Assembly: GCA_026874595.1 (NCBI GenBank)
Contig: CM049314.1
Span: forward strand, 77,266,300-77,330,299
Length of the DNA: 64,000 bases
Reading direction: 5' to 3'
Source: Sipunculus nudus
Taxonomy: Eukaryota; Annelida; Sipuncula; Golfingiida; Sipunculidae
Under the pieces are notes generated by a model. It was not told where the DNA came from and made no database searches. It was given only the letters and a program-made list of their open reading frames with translations. This document shows, in pieces, positions 1-11,100 of this stretch. Within the stretch, counting starts at the first letter, position 1. Each line of letters begins with the position of its first letter. The position numbers and the translations under genes were made by a program.

Positions 1-1780
1 GAAGGGCCATTGAGAATACTTCATCATCACAGGGGTACAGCTATTTCCACTATACCTGCCTAAACTAAGGCGACAAGAAAAAATTATATTCAATTGTCTC
101 TTCCCAGTAGCATCTGTTACAAATGCATGTTTTGTGACTCTTGCGGCCCTAAAGGAAAATATAGCCCTCTTTAAATTACATCTCTTGACATGACTGTTAT
201 TTCTCTTTTTCTTAACTGATGACAAAGCCCAATTTTTCCCTTTTTCCCCCTTTCTTATTTATTTCTTTCTAATCGTCTGTCTCCGTGCCTAACGTGGTAC
301 AATACAGCGAAAGATATGTAGTATATAGCTATTATTTCGCTCTGTCGCCCGTTGTGTGTTTTATGTCCCCCTTGGGCTCACTATTTGTGTCTTCCTGTCT
401 GTAGACTCTATTTGTTTTCTTTATACGCTTTTCTAACGTAATTATTCTAATTTTAACGTCACTCTAATAACAGCCATTCTCCCTCTCTTTTTTAAGGTCT
501 TATCTCACTGTAACCTTTGAACATTTACATCGACGAAACCTTTTGTTTCTCTTTAGTTTCAGATATTTATATATTTAAATTCAAAGACAATGTGAATTAC
601 AAACTTAATGCTTTGTGAGAGATCACCTGAGTTCAATTTCATCTGTCACATGATGTTATTCATATAAGATATCTTTGGAGACAAGATTATGCTATCATGG
701 AGATATTTCGAATATTAGTAATGTTTGATATATAAATAAATCTACTTTAAAGCAAAATAGATATTTTGAGATTCATAACAAGTTAAGAACAATATACCGA
801 CAACCGACAACCATCATTAGATCATTGCATAAAAAATATATCATTTAAAGTACTTTTAACAGAAAAATTGATTGTTTAAAAAACAACGCAAGAAAAAATT
901 TTATAACGTGTTAGAATACCTGCATGGATCAGGTTACATCAACCGTTAAAGAGATATAGATTTGGTGATATCTTAAGAGTCACAATATTTTTACGCTTTT
1001 TAAAAAAAACATCTTATAATCCATAGATACTTGAATAGACAAAACAAGTAAATATTAGGTCAGGAAGCGTTCTTCATGCGTTTTAACCGCTATTATTATG
1101 GTTATTATCTTCATAATGTAAAGTCTGTGACCGCTCCACTTTCATTAACATTGATTCAGCGAGCCTCTCTCGTGTCTATTTTCATGAATAATGAACAAGC
1201 TGCAAGTGTTCTGACCGAAATTCCAACGAAATACAAATCAAATCCAACTAAGAAAATATTACACTGTTCATACGCCGTCTGATCTGGGAAACACAATCCA
1301 GGAGCGAAACGGGTTTACATGGTTTTATTTGACTGGACAAAACCGACATGCCTTCCCGGCAATGCCAAACGTTTGGATAAGAACCCGCAAGAGAAGTGCC
1401 CCGGGCACCCGGAGAACAAATGAGGTAAAAGCATTTGAGTGGTTCAATTGTCTTGTTTATTTTTCATGAAATAGACACAAGTACGGCTCGGTAAACTCAA
1501 GCTTTATGACACTGTAATGACATATCCTTGAAAGTTGAACGTTTCTTTGAAGAAATATCTAAACCATGATGACAACACCAAAGTTCACATGGTTTACACA
1601 TGGATTCATGTTGATAATATAGTTTTAAGAAACAAGGGCTTGGTTCTAGGTTTTAATTATAGCTGTGTCATGAACAGGTGGCAATAGATTATTTTCCGTT
1701 TTTTTATTAAGTGATTAAGTTTTTGCATTGGCTTCTTCCAATTAATCGCGGTTTGTCAATATACTGACAAGTGGGCATGC
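1..1780. repeat. First unit of a diverged ~7-kb tandem duplication
   Basis: No gene recognised. Segments here recur in order further along. The stretch around 600-720 (TTCAATTTCATCTGTCACA, then gacaagattatgctatcatgg) matches 7,980-8,060 and 14,990-15,060. The stretch 1,150-1,500 matches 8,560-8,800 joined to 9,215-9,270 (shared TGGTTCAATTGTCTTGTTT) and more weakly 15,440-15,760. Around 1,560-1,640 it matches 9,450-9,530 and 15,880-15,960. Similarity is patchy with many indels, so the duplication is old. The 68-codon ORF at 1,076-1,282 lies in the repeated part but shows no conserved reading frame. Confidence 0.5.
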
Positions 1781-1830
1781 ATTGGCTAGTGATAGAAGAG
1801 GGGAGGGAATATACAAGGCAAATCTAGTGT

Positions 1831-1833
<3 letters not shown>

Positions 1834-1885
<52 letters not shown>
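1834..1885. repeat. (TA)n microsatellite
   Basis: An uninterrupted run of TA dinucleotides about 52 bases long. It accounts for the isoleucine/tyrosine-rich ORF that crosses it. Confidence 0.97.
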
Positions 1886-1887
<2 letters not shown>

Positions 1888-2250
1888 TACACATAAGTGG
1901 TATATGGAAACCAAATATTAATATTGCCTGTACAGCTCTGCTTAGATACCCACAAATCTTACAATCTATTACTACTTAAGTCCATTAGCTCTTTCACACG
2001 AATAGCTACAAATTGTTCAAGTTCCAATGATTAAGGCAAAAGCCATATGAGTAAACTTGATCGAAGGCCACATGCCAATATTTTTTTATGCAATGATAAA
2101 GAATTTGAAACAGCAGTTTGTCAGAAGACTATTACAGAAACCAGTTTGATATGGGCTTATTGGCCACAGAATCAACCTCTGCTTTTTATAACTTTACCAA
2201 AAAACATTTAACCCGACCTATTCGAATAATTTATATATATATACACTTCT
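1886..2250. other. Anonymous AT-rich sequence
   Basis: Nothing recognisable was seen. It ends in a short TA run (about 2,231-2,242) that borders the pogo-like transposon copy. Confidence 0.5.
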
Positions 2251-2929
2251 GACCACAATATCATAACACAAGTGTCCGCTCTCACATATTCCTGTCTGTT
2301 AATGAGAGCCACCCTACCGTGACTGAGTTGTTTGACAAGTATAGCCAGCGTCGTACTATGCACAATAGTAAGGCATGTGTTCCAACCTGCAAGTATGTTT
2401 GGGAATCAGTTGTGCGAGCCTGATCTTAATCAGGGTGTTTGTCATTTAATTAACGAATGACAATCAGCGAGTCCCGATGATTATGTAGACAGAAAAACGT
2501 GAGGCAAACTGTGGATCTTTAAACGTTCTTTAATGTCCTTGTGAACACGTACATCAAACGAAACCAGTGCGGCAAACATCGCACAATTTACTCATACATG
2601 AATAATTATGAATGAAAAATAAACGTTAAAATTGTACAAATATTATGGATATACAATCTGTAATTTAATAACAAACACTGTATTTTTATATATTGTTGGT
2701 AATTGTTATAAATAGGGTTGACGTGATTGTAAATATTTCATTTTTTTATTGATAACAGTAAATATACTAATACTCTGTATATACGTTTTTTATTGATTAT
2801 AATAAAGATTTGAACTTGGTTTCGTGAAACATTTTAACCCCCCTATCCGGGTGTCCTGTATAACGGCCACCCCTGTATTAAGGCCACTTTAATCCAGTCC
2901 CGATGGTGACCGTAATACAGGCGTTCTAC

Positions 2930-2933
<4 letters not shown>
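2251..2933 (+). mobile_element. Short deletion derivative of a pogo/Tigger-type DNA transposon
   Basis: The stretch 2,251-2,372 matches 42,001-42,159 of the longer copy at 41.8-43.9 kb, with internal deletions. The stretch 2,373-2,622 matches 43,236-43,474. The last ~80 bases (2,853-2,933) match its right terminal inverted repeat, ending cgttctacGGTA instead of the cgttctacTGTA of the long copy. The middle (2,622-2,850) is absent from the long copy and carries an AATAAA-type signal (aataaagatttg near 2,802), as expected for the 3' untranslated part of an autonomous parent. No transposase reading frame remains. The left terminal repeat is missing. The right end abuts a long (TA)n run, in keeping with TA-target insertion. 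Confidence 0.75.

Positions 2934-3006
<73 letters not shown>
2932..3006. repeat. (TA)n microsatellite abutting the transposon end
   Basis: About 75 bases of pure TA starting exactly at the terminal TA of the pogo-like copy. Either the element inserted into a TA array or the TA duplication seeded it. Confidence 0.97.
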
Positions 3007-3009
<3 letters not shown>

Positions 3010-3609
3010 CCTGTAGAGACTTTCCAAAAGACTTTGATAGATACTAAGAGATATAGAGATTTATGTTATATGTCACATTTTTTGTGCACTGACCTTTTTA
3101 CATTCGGAACAGTCAAATTTGTAATTTATGATTCATTTGGAATTAAATTGGAAGTTTCATACAAGAATGTTCCTGTAGATGTAACGTACGGGATCCAGGT
3201 AGGTCGTCCGTTTATCTCTCCGTCTTAAACCTTCCTAGTTGAAGCCTATTCAACTGCAGGATTTATTTTTTAACTTTGTTCAGGTTTAAAGTTATGTTAT
3301 TGTTTTTTAGTAAAACCCAATAAAAGTCTGGAATACCGGAAACATGTGAATCACTCACTTCTATGGCAACATGGCTTTATATAAAAAAAATGTTGGTAAA
3401 GTTTGTGTAACAGTTTAACATCATCGACGATGCGAGTCGCTTCTGACTGATACGTTACCTTTCCTATTTTATTTATCAAACCTATGATTTCGAAGTAAAA
3501 AAAATACGAATACATTGGTATTGGTAAATGACCGGAGAGCATAATGTATATAATAGTTTATACTAATTATTTTGAGGACTTGTGAAATTATTTTAATATG
3601 ACAATGATA

Positions 3610-3657
<48 letters not shown>

Positions 3658-4095
3658 GTGTTTATGATTCCTGACCCAACAAAATGAAATGAAATTTAGA
3701 AAGATAGTATTTCATATCAATACTAGTTTATCTGTAAGACTTCAGAAAAAAATATCAGTGGTAAAATGTCAGACGCCGTAGCTTTTTTTATTCCTAACAA
3801 CAGATAAACCATCCTAATACCATTGAATTGTTACAATTATGTTTTTATAGACCTTGATTCATCGAGCCGCTTTGGCGTCTATTTCAATAAATAAAATTTA
3901 AAAATAAACTGACCATCACCTACTAATCCTTCTTTTATTATTCATTCTCTTACTTGGACAAGTATGATATAGTCAGGATTCAAAGTAATAAAATGTCCAT
4001 AAACCTTCCAGGCCCATTCCAGGTACGTTCATTGGCAGACAGCGTAAATATATATCCTGTCTCTTTTAAAAGTGAGCTGACTGACTGACGATGTA
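3007..4095. other. Intergenic stretch with one (TA)n tract
   Basis: No gene recognised. A (TA)n tract lies at 3,612-3,655. The segment 3,700-3,900 (agaccttgattcatcgagcc, near 3,850) weakly resembles the repeated module at 1,150-1,200 and 8,565, so it may be another remnant of the tandem array. Confidence 0.4.
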
Positions 4096-4112
4096 TTAAG
4101 CCCTCCGAGCGT

Positions 4113-4375
4113 TCAAGTTAACATTGTCCTGTTGTCTGGTCCCTCCCTAGGTGTAACATTATGATTGGAGTCGTACACGCACATGTCACCAAGCCAAGCA
4201 GAGAGCCACCAGCATGCCCAAGGAGCAAGTAGCAGCTGAATACGAGGAGACCGGAAAGCAACAGCATCCACAAATACAACGCAGAGACTAGTACATCCGT
4301 TAACAGGCACAACAGCCCAGACCACACCCACCAAGAACCCCGCGCTCGGACTTCGCTTTTATCGTCATCAACCAT
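4113..4375 (-). other. Coding-like GC-richer segment, function unknown
   Basis: This 260-bp patch is clearly richer in G+C than its surroundings. On the minus strand it is open in two frames. One 85-codon frame is strongly hydrophobic in its middle (residues ~18-65, rich in Leu, Val and Trp) and would be a membrane segment if translated. The plus strand is also largely open, with one TAG, and ends in a possible donor (ccataaag/gtgacc). I cannot tell which strand, if any, is coding. By position it lies about 0.6 kb downstream (minus direction) of the candidate exon at 4.77-4.91 kb. It could also be a transposon relic. Confidence 0.25.
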
Positions 4376-4769
4376 AAAGGTGACCTAAACTTCATGTTAA
4401 ACGCCATTCCAATATAAAACACCATCAGTTTTCCATTACGGAGGCCAGGCATACAGGGGTTGATGAGTTAATAAAATTATTCCTTGTGTCAAAATAAAAT
4501 GGGGTTCAGAATTTTTACTTGGATTTCATTTTGATGTCTGTTATTATTATTCTGCCCATATTTGCACTAGATCTTCATTTAGGCGGATTGTGAAACATGT
4601 ATTGTCCTTTGGTTTGAATACCAGTTTTAGATGAAGATTATTCACCTGGTATTGGTTTTGACATTTAACATAATTTTAAAGCTTTGAACTCCATAACTAA
4701 TTTGCAGTCCCTAGTGAATCCCGACAACTGCCAGCATTCACCTATTTCTTTTGGACTTTTTTCACTGAA

Positions 4770-4912
4770 CAACCGAAGTCCAAGCGGGCTGTCTCACAGG
4801 CCACATGGACGATTTTTACCTTTTTTCCCTCCCATCTCTTAGGTGTTTTAATATCTCCAATACTAGACGTAGCAGATGATATCTGGTTAGGACTGAGACA
4901 GGTATTCTACCA
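4770..4912 (-). other. Candidate exon relic (NTC-type), tandem array copy
   Basis: On the minus strand the segment follows a plausible acceptor (cttggtag) and reads NTCLSPNQISSATSS. It matches NTCPFPNQISTSILS at 19.48 kb and, more distantly, IFPCVSPGQSHSVNS at 38.29 kb. The similarity is in one frame in all three places. Downstream the frame stays open for about 40 further codons before a stop near 4.74 kb. The family is not recognised. Exon status is an inference from recurrence, frame and neighbouring splice-like sites. Confidence 0.3.
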
Positions 4913-5328
4913 AGACGTCACCTTCCACCTTCTATATACTAGCACATCTTCTCTCCCAAATAGATGACTCAGAGCTTTTTTCTATGCAACACGCTTTTCT
5001 TTTTGTACTAACGAACTTAAGTAATCGACATTCAAAATTAACATCTTGGGCTATGTTGTCTTTTATCAGGACAATCTGGATCATACGAATATATGAAGAC
5101 AAATATATTGAAGCTATGCTTAATTTTAGTTAAAAATGACTAAAGCAAAGGAACTAATATCATTTACGAACTCACTTGTATCAAGCAGAAAAAAGAGGTA
5201 AGATAGCTATATGTTGTAACATGGGGAGCTTTATATATCATGCTCTTACATAATAAAAGCAACATACTCTGAATACAGAAGTCCTGAAACTGGAGCAGAT
5301 CTTTATCTGAGTACCAGTGACACATGGC

Positions 5329-5413
5329 CTTGTTAACTTTACACCATGCCGTCATGTCTGTCCCGTTCTTGAGAGTATTGTCGTCGCATTGTAAGAATGT
5401 CCTGGAATTGTCG
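5329..5413 (-). other. Candidate exon relic (TIPG-type), tandem array copy
   Basis: An 85-bp minus-strand block after an acceptor-like ttcttag. It reads TIPGHSYNATTILKNGTDMT followed by a stretch ending KVNK. Similar blocks occur at 13.74-13.81 kb (QGPFYNGSRFTFKN) and 19.81-19.89 kb (TIPGPFHNADHSTLK). Here the downstream boundary is AAG/GCCATG, a poor donor, and the frame continues open to 5,164. With the block at 4.77-4.91 kb it keeps the same order and spacing as the copies near 19.4-19.9 kb. Product unknown. Confidence 0.35.
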
Positions 5414-5419
5414 CTAAGA

Positions 5420-6100
5420 AATAGTCAGAAACCAGAGTCTTTTATGTAATTAAAAACATCCTGTAACATGCAGACAAGGAACAATTGGTGAAAAATAAAA
5501 GGAACTGATTCTCATTTAGTACAGCATAAACATGTACCATTTCACATTAACACTGATACTTGCTGGAGCAGGTTATTTCATTGTACCTAAAAGTCCACAC
5601 AAGAAAGAGAACGACTATCTGATTAAAATAAAATGTAACGTGACGTAAAACGGTAAATACACTTAGGTATGACTGGCTTCTGACATTCGAGATCGCACCA
5701 TAAAAACAGGTAATAAAATAAGAACCAAGAGACCCTTTTGTCGAGAAAATCGCCCATGTACATTAATATAAATAAAATTTCTATTTGCTTTTCGTTTGCC
5801 TTTTTTAATTTTATTTCTGTGCGTACTTTGGGATATTCTGCGTTTACCAATTTGTTTTAATTAATTATATATCTATGCGTGAAGGTAGCAATATTAATTA
5901 AGTCCAGAAGCTCTATTTTAAATTAGACATCTCTAATGATAACATCATGTGTTTGCTTAAATAATTATGTTTAGGCTAAACCAATCTTACTATATTCCTT
6001 GCCTCTGCAATAAAAGTATTTGACAAAGGTAAAACAAGTGACCCATGGGTCATGACACTCAGCTGACTTGAACAGTCTGAAACGTTAAAGTTTTAAAGTG
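5420..6100. other. Intergenic part of the tandem array
   Basis: No gene recognised. The segment 5,430-5,520 (caaggaacaattggtgaaaa) matches 19,900-19,990. The segment 5,690-5,780 (gtcgagaaaatcg) matches 20,200-20,290. The segment 5,810-5,940 (tttgggatattctgcgttta) matches 11,120-11,240. These define the units of the old duplication. Confidence 0.45.
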
Positions 6101-6109
6101 CTCAGAACA

Positions 6110-7370
6110 CACACAAACAAGCGTAAATTGCACAATATAGGTCACAGTAACCTAAAGTATTGTGTTATCTGTCACTGAACAATACCCTGCGCTGTTAAGT
6201 AAGATGTTTATAGTTCATGAGCCTTTTCACGCGCTTTGAAATAAGTCTGAAATAATTTGGCATCAGTGCCAGACCTCTTATAGTAATCAGCGGTTTCTAT
6301 GGCTTGATAAAGACTCGGCTAACAACGAATGGTGCGAATAATACAAGGTTCAAAGGAACCATATGATAAAAACAAGAAAGTTTATGAAAAGCAATAATGG
6401 TTAGAAAATTGTGTGCAATGAGCCGCTGTGGAATCAGAGTGGGAGGGCTTGGGAGGTTGTATACTGTACCACGGCGACCAAGTAATTGGCGTGTTTCCAC
6501 CTTACCAAGAGGGTATAGTTGTAAAGAACGATGAAGCTTGAAGAAACCCCTCCCGCATACGGGGTTACCGTAGTTCGTCTAAAGCCAATTTACTGCCTTA
6601 ATTGACCAATATTGGTCAAGTGGTTACAATATGCGCCTTGAAACAGCTGATGAGCCTTATTTCCTGAGAGCGAAATAAAAATACCAAAAAAGAAGAGATC
6701 AAAGGCTTACCAAATTTAAAAAAGGATCCTTGCAAATATAACTAAGATATTTTATCCAAAGTGTGAATTTCTTTCATCAACAGACAAAAATGTTAAATTT
6801 TGCAGTAGTTCCCTTATAGTTCTGAAGTTCTTTTTCCGGATGGTAACAATGTTATTTGTACATTTGATCCAAAATGTTTTTGTTTTATGGTTGAGAGCAG
6901 TTTATTTTTATTTTGTAGCCAACAACACTGAGCGCAGATCGATTTTCTAAATGCTAAAACGCATAAAAACAAGTATAACTGGCTAAATATAGGTTACAGT
7001 CACCTACTATTTGGTTTACAAGGAGACTTACCAAGAGATTACCTGGATCATAAGGAAACAGTTCCTAGGTCAAGCTGTACCATTTTCGCCTTTATTTAAA
7101 AAAAAAAATACAATCAGGAAAGGCGTACAAATTAAAAAAAATGTAGATGGCGCAAGACTTTCGAAGTGATAAAACAAAAAGAAAACGTGCGTAACTCGCA
7201 CAATATAGGTCACAGTAAATTACATTTCGGTTTGCTAGGGGATTTATTGAGGACCTACCTTTATGTTAAATAAACGGTGACGATCTACCTTTGTGAACAC
7301 ACGGACAGACGGGCGGACGACGGACAAAGCGTGATCACTATATCTCATGGACAGTTAAATTAAACAGATG
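6110..7370. repeat. Cluster of a dispersed repeat with an 'atataggtcacagtaacct' core
   Basis: The core caatataggtcacagtaacc appears near 6,131 and again near 7,200, with a weaker copy near 6,985 (aatataggttacagtcacct). Related cores lie near 14,735 and 59,055. The block ends in acggacagacgggcggacga (about 7,301-7,320), which is echoed at 20,843-20,862. This is typical of an interspersed repeat family present in several partial copies. No reading frame was found. Confidence 0.5.
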
Positions 7371-8884
7371 CAGATGAACTGCAGAAAATGATGAATAAAG
7401 CTACTATTCTGATTTAGAAGCAAAGAAAATACTAATAAAAAGGAAGAAAGTGAATGGAGTCAGTCATTTAAAACGATAAAATGTTATAATAAAGAAAGAA
7501 ACGCTGGAGGTTTAGGAAAACGGAGAGGGAAAGAAAAATAATTTAGTAAGATAAAGGCCCCTTCTTGAACTGTTTGTATTCAATAAAAATATTAAATATG
7601 AGTTTGTTATTAACTATATTTAGAAACATCTTGTTGTTATCGAAACGTTTATTGGAAGATGTATTTGTCATTTACCTTGACTTTTTATTAGTATGGTATG
7701 TTTTTTTCAGGAAAACAACTAAAATTCAAAACACTACATAACAACACAGCGCAATATATGCGAAAAAAACTCGAGACAAATTAATATAATTAGTTTCCGT
7801 AATATTATTTTTAAAAGAAATTCTGTAAATTAGCCGTATCTTTTATATACGCAGTTACTAACGTGAAGGCCTTGGTTTCTATTTTAGAGTAAATATGTAA
7901 AATCAAAGACAGGAAATTAATTACAAACGCAATAGTTTTCCTTCGTGAGAGATCTGCTGGAAGGTTCTAAGGACAGGTTCAATTTCATCTGTGAAAGGAT
8001 GTAATTTAAATAAGACCTTTCTAGGGACAAGAGAAAATGCTATCAGGGGAGACCTTTCTAGCAGAATAAATGTCTGATATGAGATGCTTCCGGTCCACAG
8101 GACAGGATCTATTCAGTGTAAAAAGCTAGGTTGTTTTGTTTTTATTGTCCTCGGTTCCAATCACACTTACAACACAAGAATGAACATACATAAAGCAGAA
8201 CAAACATTACGTTCAAAGTAAAACTTTAAAAAAAAGGTTATTTCTTCGGAATCGTTGATATTTATCATTTAATATATTGTCAGTTGTAAAACCAGTTGCT
8301 TAAAAAATCATTCAGAATAAATCGTTTAATTTTGCTAAAGAGAAGCATGGGATCCTGGTTATCGCGCACAGTAGATTTTTTTTTATGTTTCATGTGACTC
8401 TTGTTGTATACTAACCCTTACATAATGTATTGTCCCTGAAATATATTGGCTATTGAATAAACATAATTTAGTTTATATCATGTCATGAAGTTTTTCTTAT
8501 GCCTACTTAGAGATAAAGCGACTTCATACTTCATATCAAGTTTGCGGCAGCAATGCCTTCACGGAAAAGCGAGCCTCTCAGCCCACTTCTTCAGTAACAG
8601 GCCTGCAAGTGTTCTGACGAAATAACAACTGCTAATCGAAACCAAGGAACAAATCAGTACATATGTCACAGTCTATCTGATCATGAAAACACGCTCCAGA
8701 AAGGAAACAGTTCACAGGGCTTTATTTGATAGATTTGGATGCTTCTCGGTAGTGCGCCCCCAGGCGAGCCCCGGCACCTGTTGAACAAGTGTGCGCGAAT
8801 CATTTTAAGTTTTTTTTTATAGTGGTAACCACCTCATTTTTTTAACGCTGAATTATCTAATTCTGAAGCTAAGTATTTATATCT
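7371..8884. repeat. Second unit of the ~7-kb tandem duplication
   Basis: Anchors are 7,430-7,580 (matches 11,340-11,490 and 14,550-14,660), 7,880-8,070 (matches 560-700 and 14,940-15,070) and 8,560-8,800 (matches 1,150-1,420). No gene recognised. The similarity to unit one is interrupted at about 8,800 by the SINE-bearing insertion and resumes at 9,215. Confidence 0.5.
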
Positions 8885-9212
8885 GCTGAGTTCAGTTTCG
8901 GTTTGGGACTACGTGATAGGGCGATAGCGCTCTCTTTCTTTTTATTTGTATATCCTGGTGTCACCCAGGCCCGTTGTCGACCGAACCTGCAGGTCATTGA
9001 TTAATCATCCAAATTGCTGTGTCGTAACACCAAGGAACGTCCAAACGACGCACTCGTTTGCGAGTGAAACACGGCTGAGGGGTACAGCTTACCCATATAG
9101 CGCTCAGCTCTAGCTAGGACCGACCATGAAATCTCACCGCTCCTCGGCGGAGATTTCAACTCACGACCACTCGGCATGATTCCGGGCGCCGCTTTTGATT
9201 GGTTTAATCACC
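8885..9212 (-). mobile_element. tRNA-derived SINE, degenerate copy
   Basis: It aligns end to end with the better copy at 28.15-28.50 kb. Shared landmarks, in plus-strand order, are the tail region (gtttgggactacgtgatagg), a middle box (cgcactcgtttgcgagtgaa) and the head (ggagatttcaactcacgacc). On the minus strand the head carries a B-box-like gtgagttgaaatctc; the A box is worn down. The insertion splits a block that is continuous at 1.42 kb, so the SINE postdates the local segmental duplication. Confidence 0.7.
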
Positions 9213-11100
9213 CGTTTGGTTCAATTGTCTTGTTTTTATCCATGTAAAAGAAGCCAAGACCACTCGCTGAATAACATTGGTGAAAATGTGTAAATGTCAC
9301 CGACTTTAGATAATGTAGATCAGATAAATGGGAATACCGATGTGAGATATAAGCTGAGTTGGATTTGTCATAGAGATATATTATGATATTTAAGCAAGTC
9401 TCTTTGTAAAAAGACCAACCCCCCCCCCCCCCAAAAAAAAACTAGGGACCATAGCGGTTCCCTAGCGGTTTTCACATTTATTCATTTTGGTGATTATATT
9501 TTAAAGAACCATGGCTCCGTTTTCGGTTTTATTACTTACTTTCATGAGCAGCTTGCATTATATAATTTTTCTAGATCTCTTTAACATGTTTGAAATTCCG
9601 TATTTGCTCCAATCCATAAATATTTACTTACTACTCACACGAAGAGAGAGATAATACTTTTTCAAAAAAAAAAAAAGGTAAAACTAATTAAAAACATTGA
9701 CATTACTAAAAATCGAAGAAGGATTTTCCATTAGGACAACTGACCTTCAAAAATAAACTTCTTCTTTCTCAGAAAAAAACAGACAATGAAGTAACATAAT
9801 TTTCTTTTGAAAAGAGTTCTTAATCACTATTAATTTTAGGATGGAATTCACAATTTTTTATTAGCCTGTGCAATGTAATATGACATCAGGTCATGTTTCA
9901 GATCAGGTGTCAGATGAAAAATTACTGGATTCAAGCCATGCATAAATTATTTATATTGCTACACACCAAACAGGACCGGTTCTCTGTTGTAAGCATCTTT
10001 TTCATACTAAGCCAGCATGAAACCTTATGCGTATTAAATGTCAAAGCTTCCACACATGATATGACCAAATCCATGTTCAGAGAGACACCTCAGAAGTTCT
10101 TATTAATAAAAAATGACATTAAAAAAATTAAAAAACCTTTTTTTTAATTTAAAAGGCGAACAAACGAAAGCTTTGATTAACGGAAGCTATAAACGCAATA
10201 TAACTTGTGTTGTGAACTCTCACGATCAGGCAACACAAACATAGTCATGCGTAATCAAATTGGAATTTTATCCACGATATTATATATGAAATAATAGTTT
10301 TGTCCTAAGCCGACCGATGCAGTTCGTCGTATTAGTTTAATTAACAACCCAAGAGTTATTGGGTTTTGTCTTAAACGTGTAATAAACGTAATATTTCAAA
10401 ATATATACGAGGAATACATATTAATTTGATGCTATTAATTCATTTTTTTTGTATTTCAATAAACACACGAGGTGGTTATTATATTTTAAATAAATACCGC
10501 TTGCTTAATAGGAGTCTTTGAAAGAACAAAAACTGGTCGTTTTGTTACAAATGTTTGTTATATTGGGGTTGTAAATTGTTGTGTAGGAATTATTTAAATT
10601 TATTATAAATATGGAGTCAGAGAAATAGTTATTATTTCAGATAAATATTTTGATGCTAAATGTTTAATAGATGGTTGAACATAACATTCTGGTACACATT
10701 ACAGAAAGTAGGTCGACATAGGTAGCACAGTCAGCCATATAACACACACGTCAGAGTAACGACCACCGTGAATTTAAACTTTTTTTCTGTAACACAAAAT
10801 GGTAACATCAAGCGACCAAATTTAAAATTTCGTAAAGCCAGCAGTTTCAGTTATTCTTCAGTTATTCAGTAAAAATCCCTTCAAAGATGAAATATTTACG
10901 AATGTTTAACAGATATGTGTTATTACATGCTCATATACATCTTTGGAAAATCGGAATCATTATAGGTGGCGCCACAAAACATATGTATGCATGTGTATAT
11001 ATGTAATGAAGTAATAAAAAGCGAGTAAAACTCTAGCTTTATATGTTTGGTAACGGAACGGTAGATGGAATTTACTCGTTAAATATTTCTGTGTATTTGT
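9213..11100. repeat. Continuation of the second duplication unit
   Basis: No gene recognised. The segment 9,840-9,930 (gacatcaggtcatgttt) matches 16,260-16,345. The segment 10,500-10,620 (ttgcttaataggagtctt) matches 17,580-17,700. A poly-C tract sits at 9,419-9,432 and a poly-A tract near 9,664. A single GGTGGCGCCAC box at 10,965 recalls the minisatellite at 31 kb. Confidence 0.5.
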
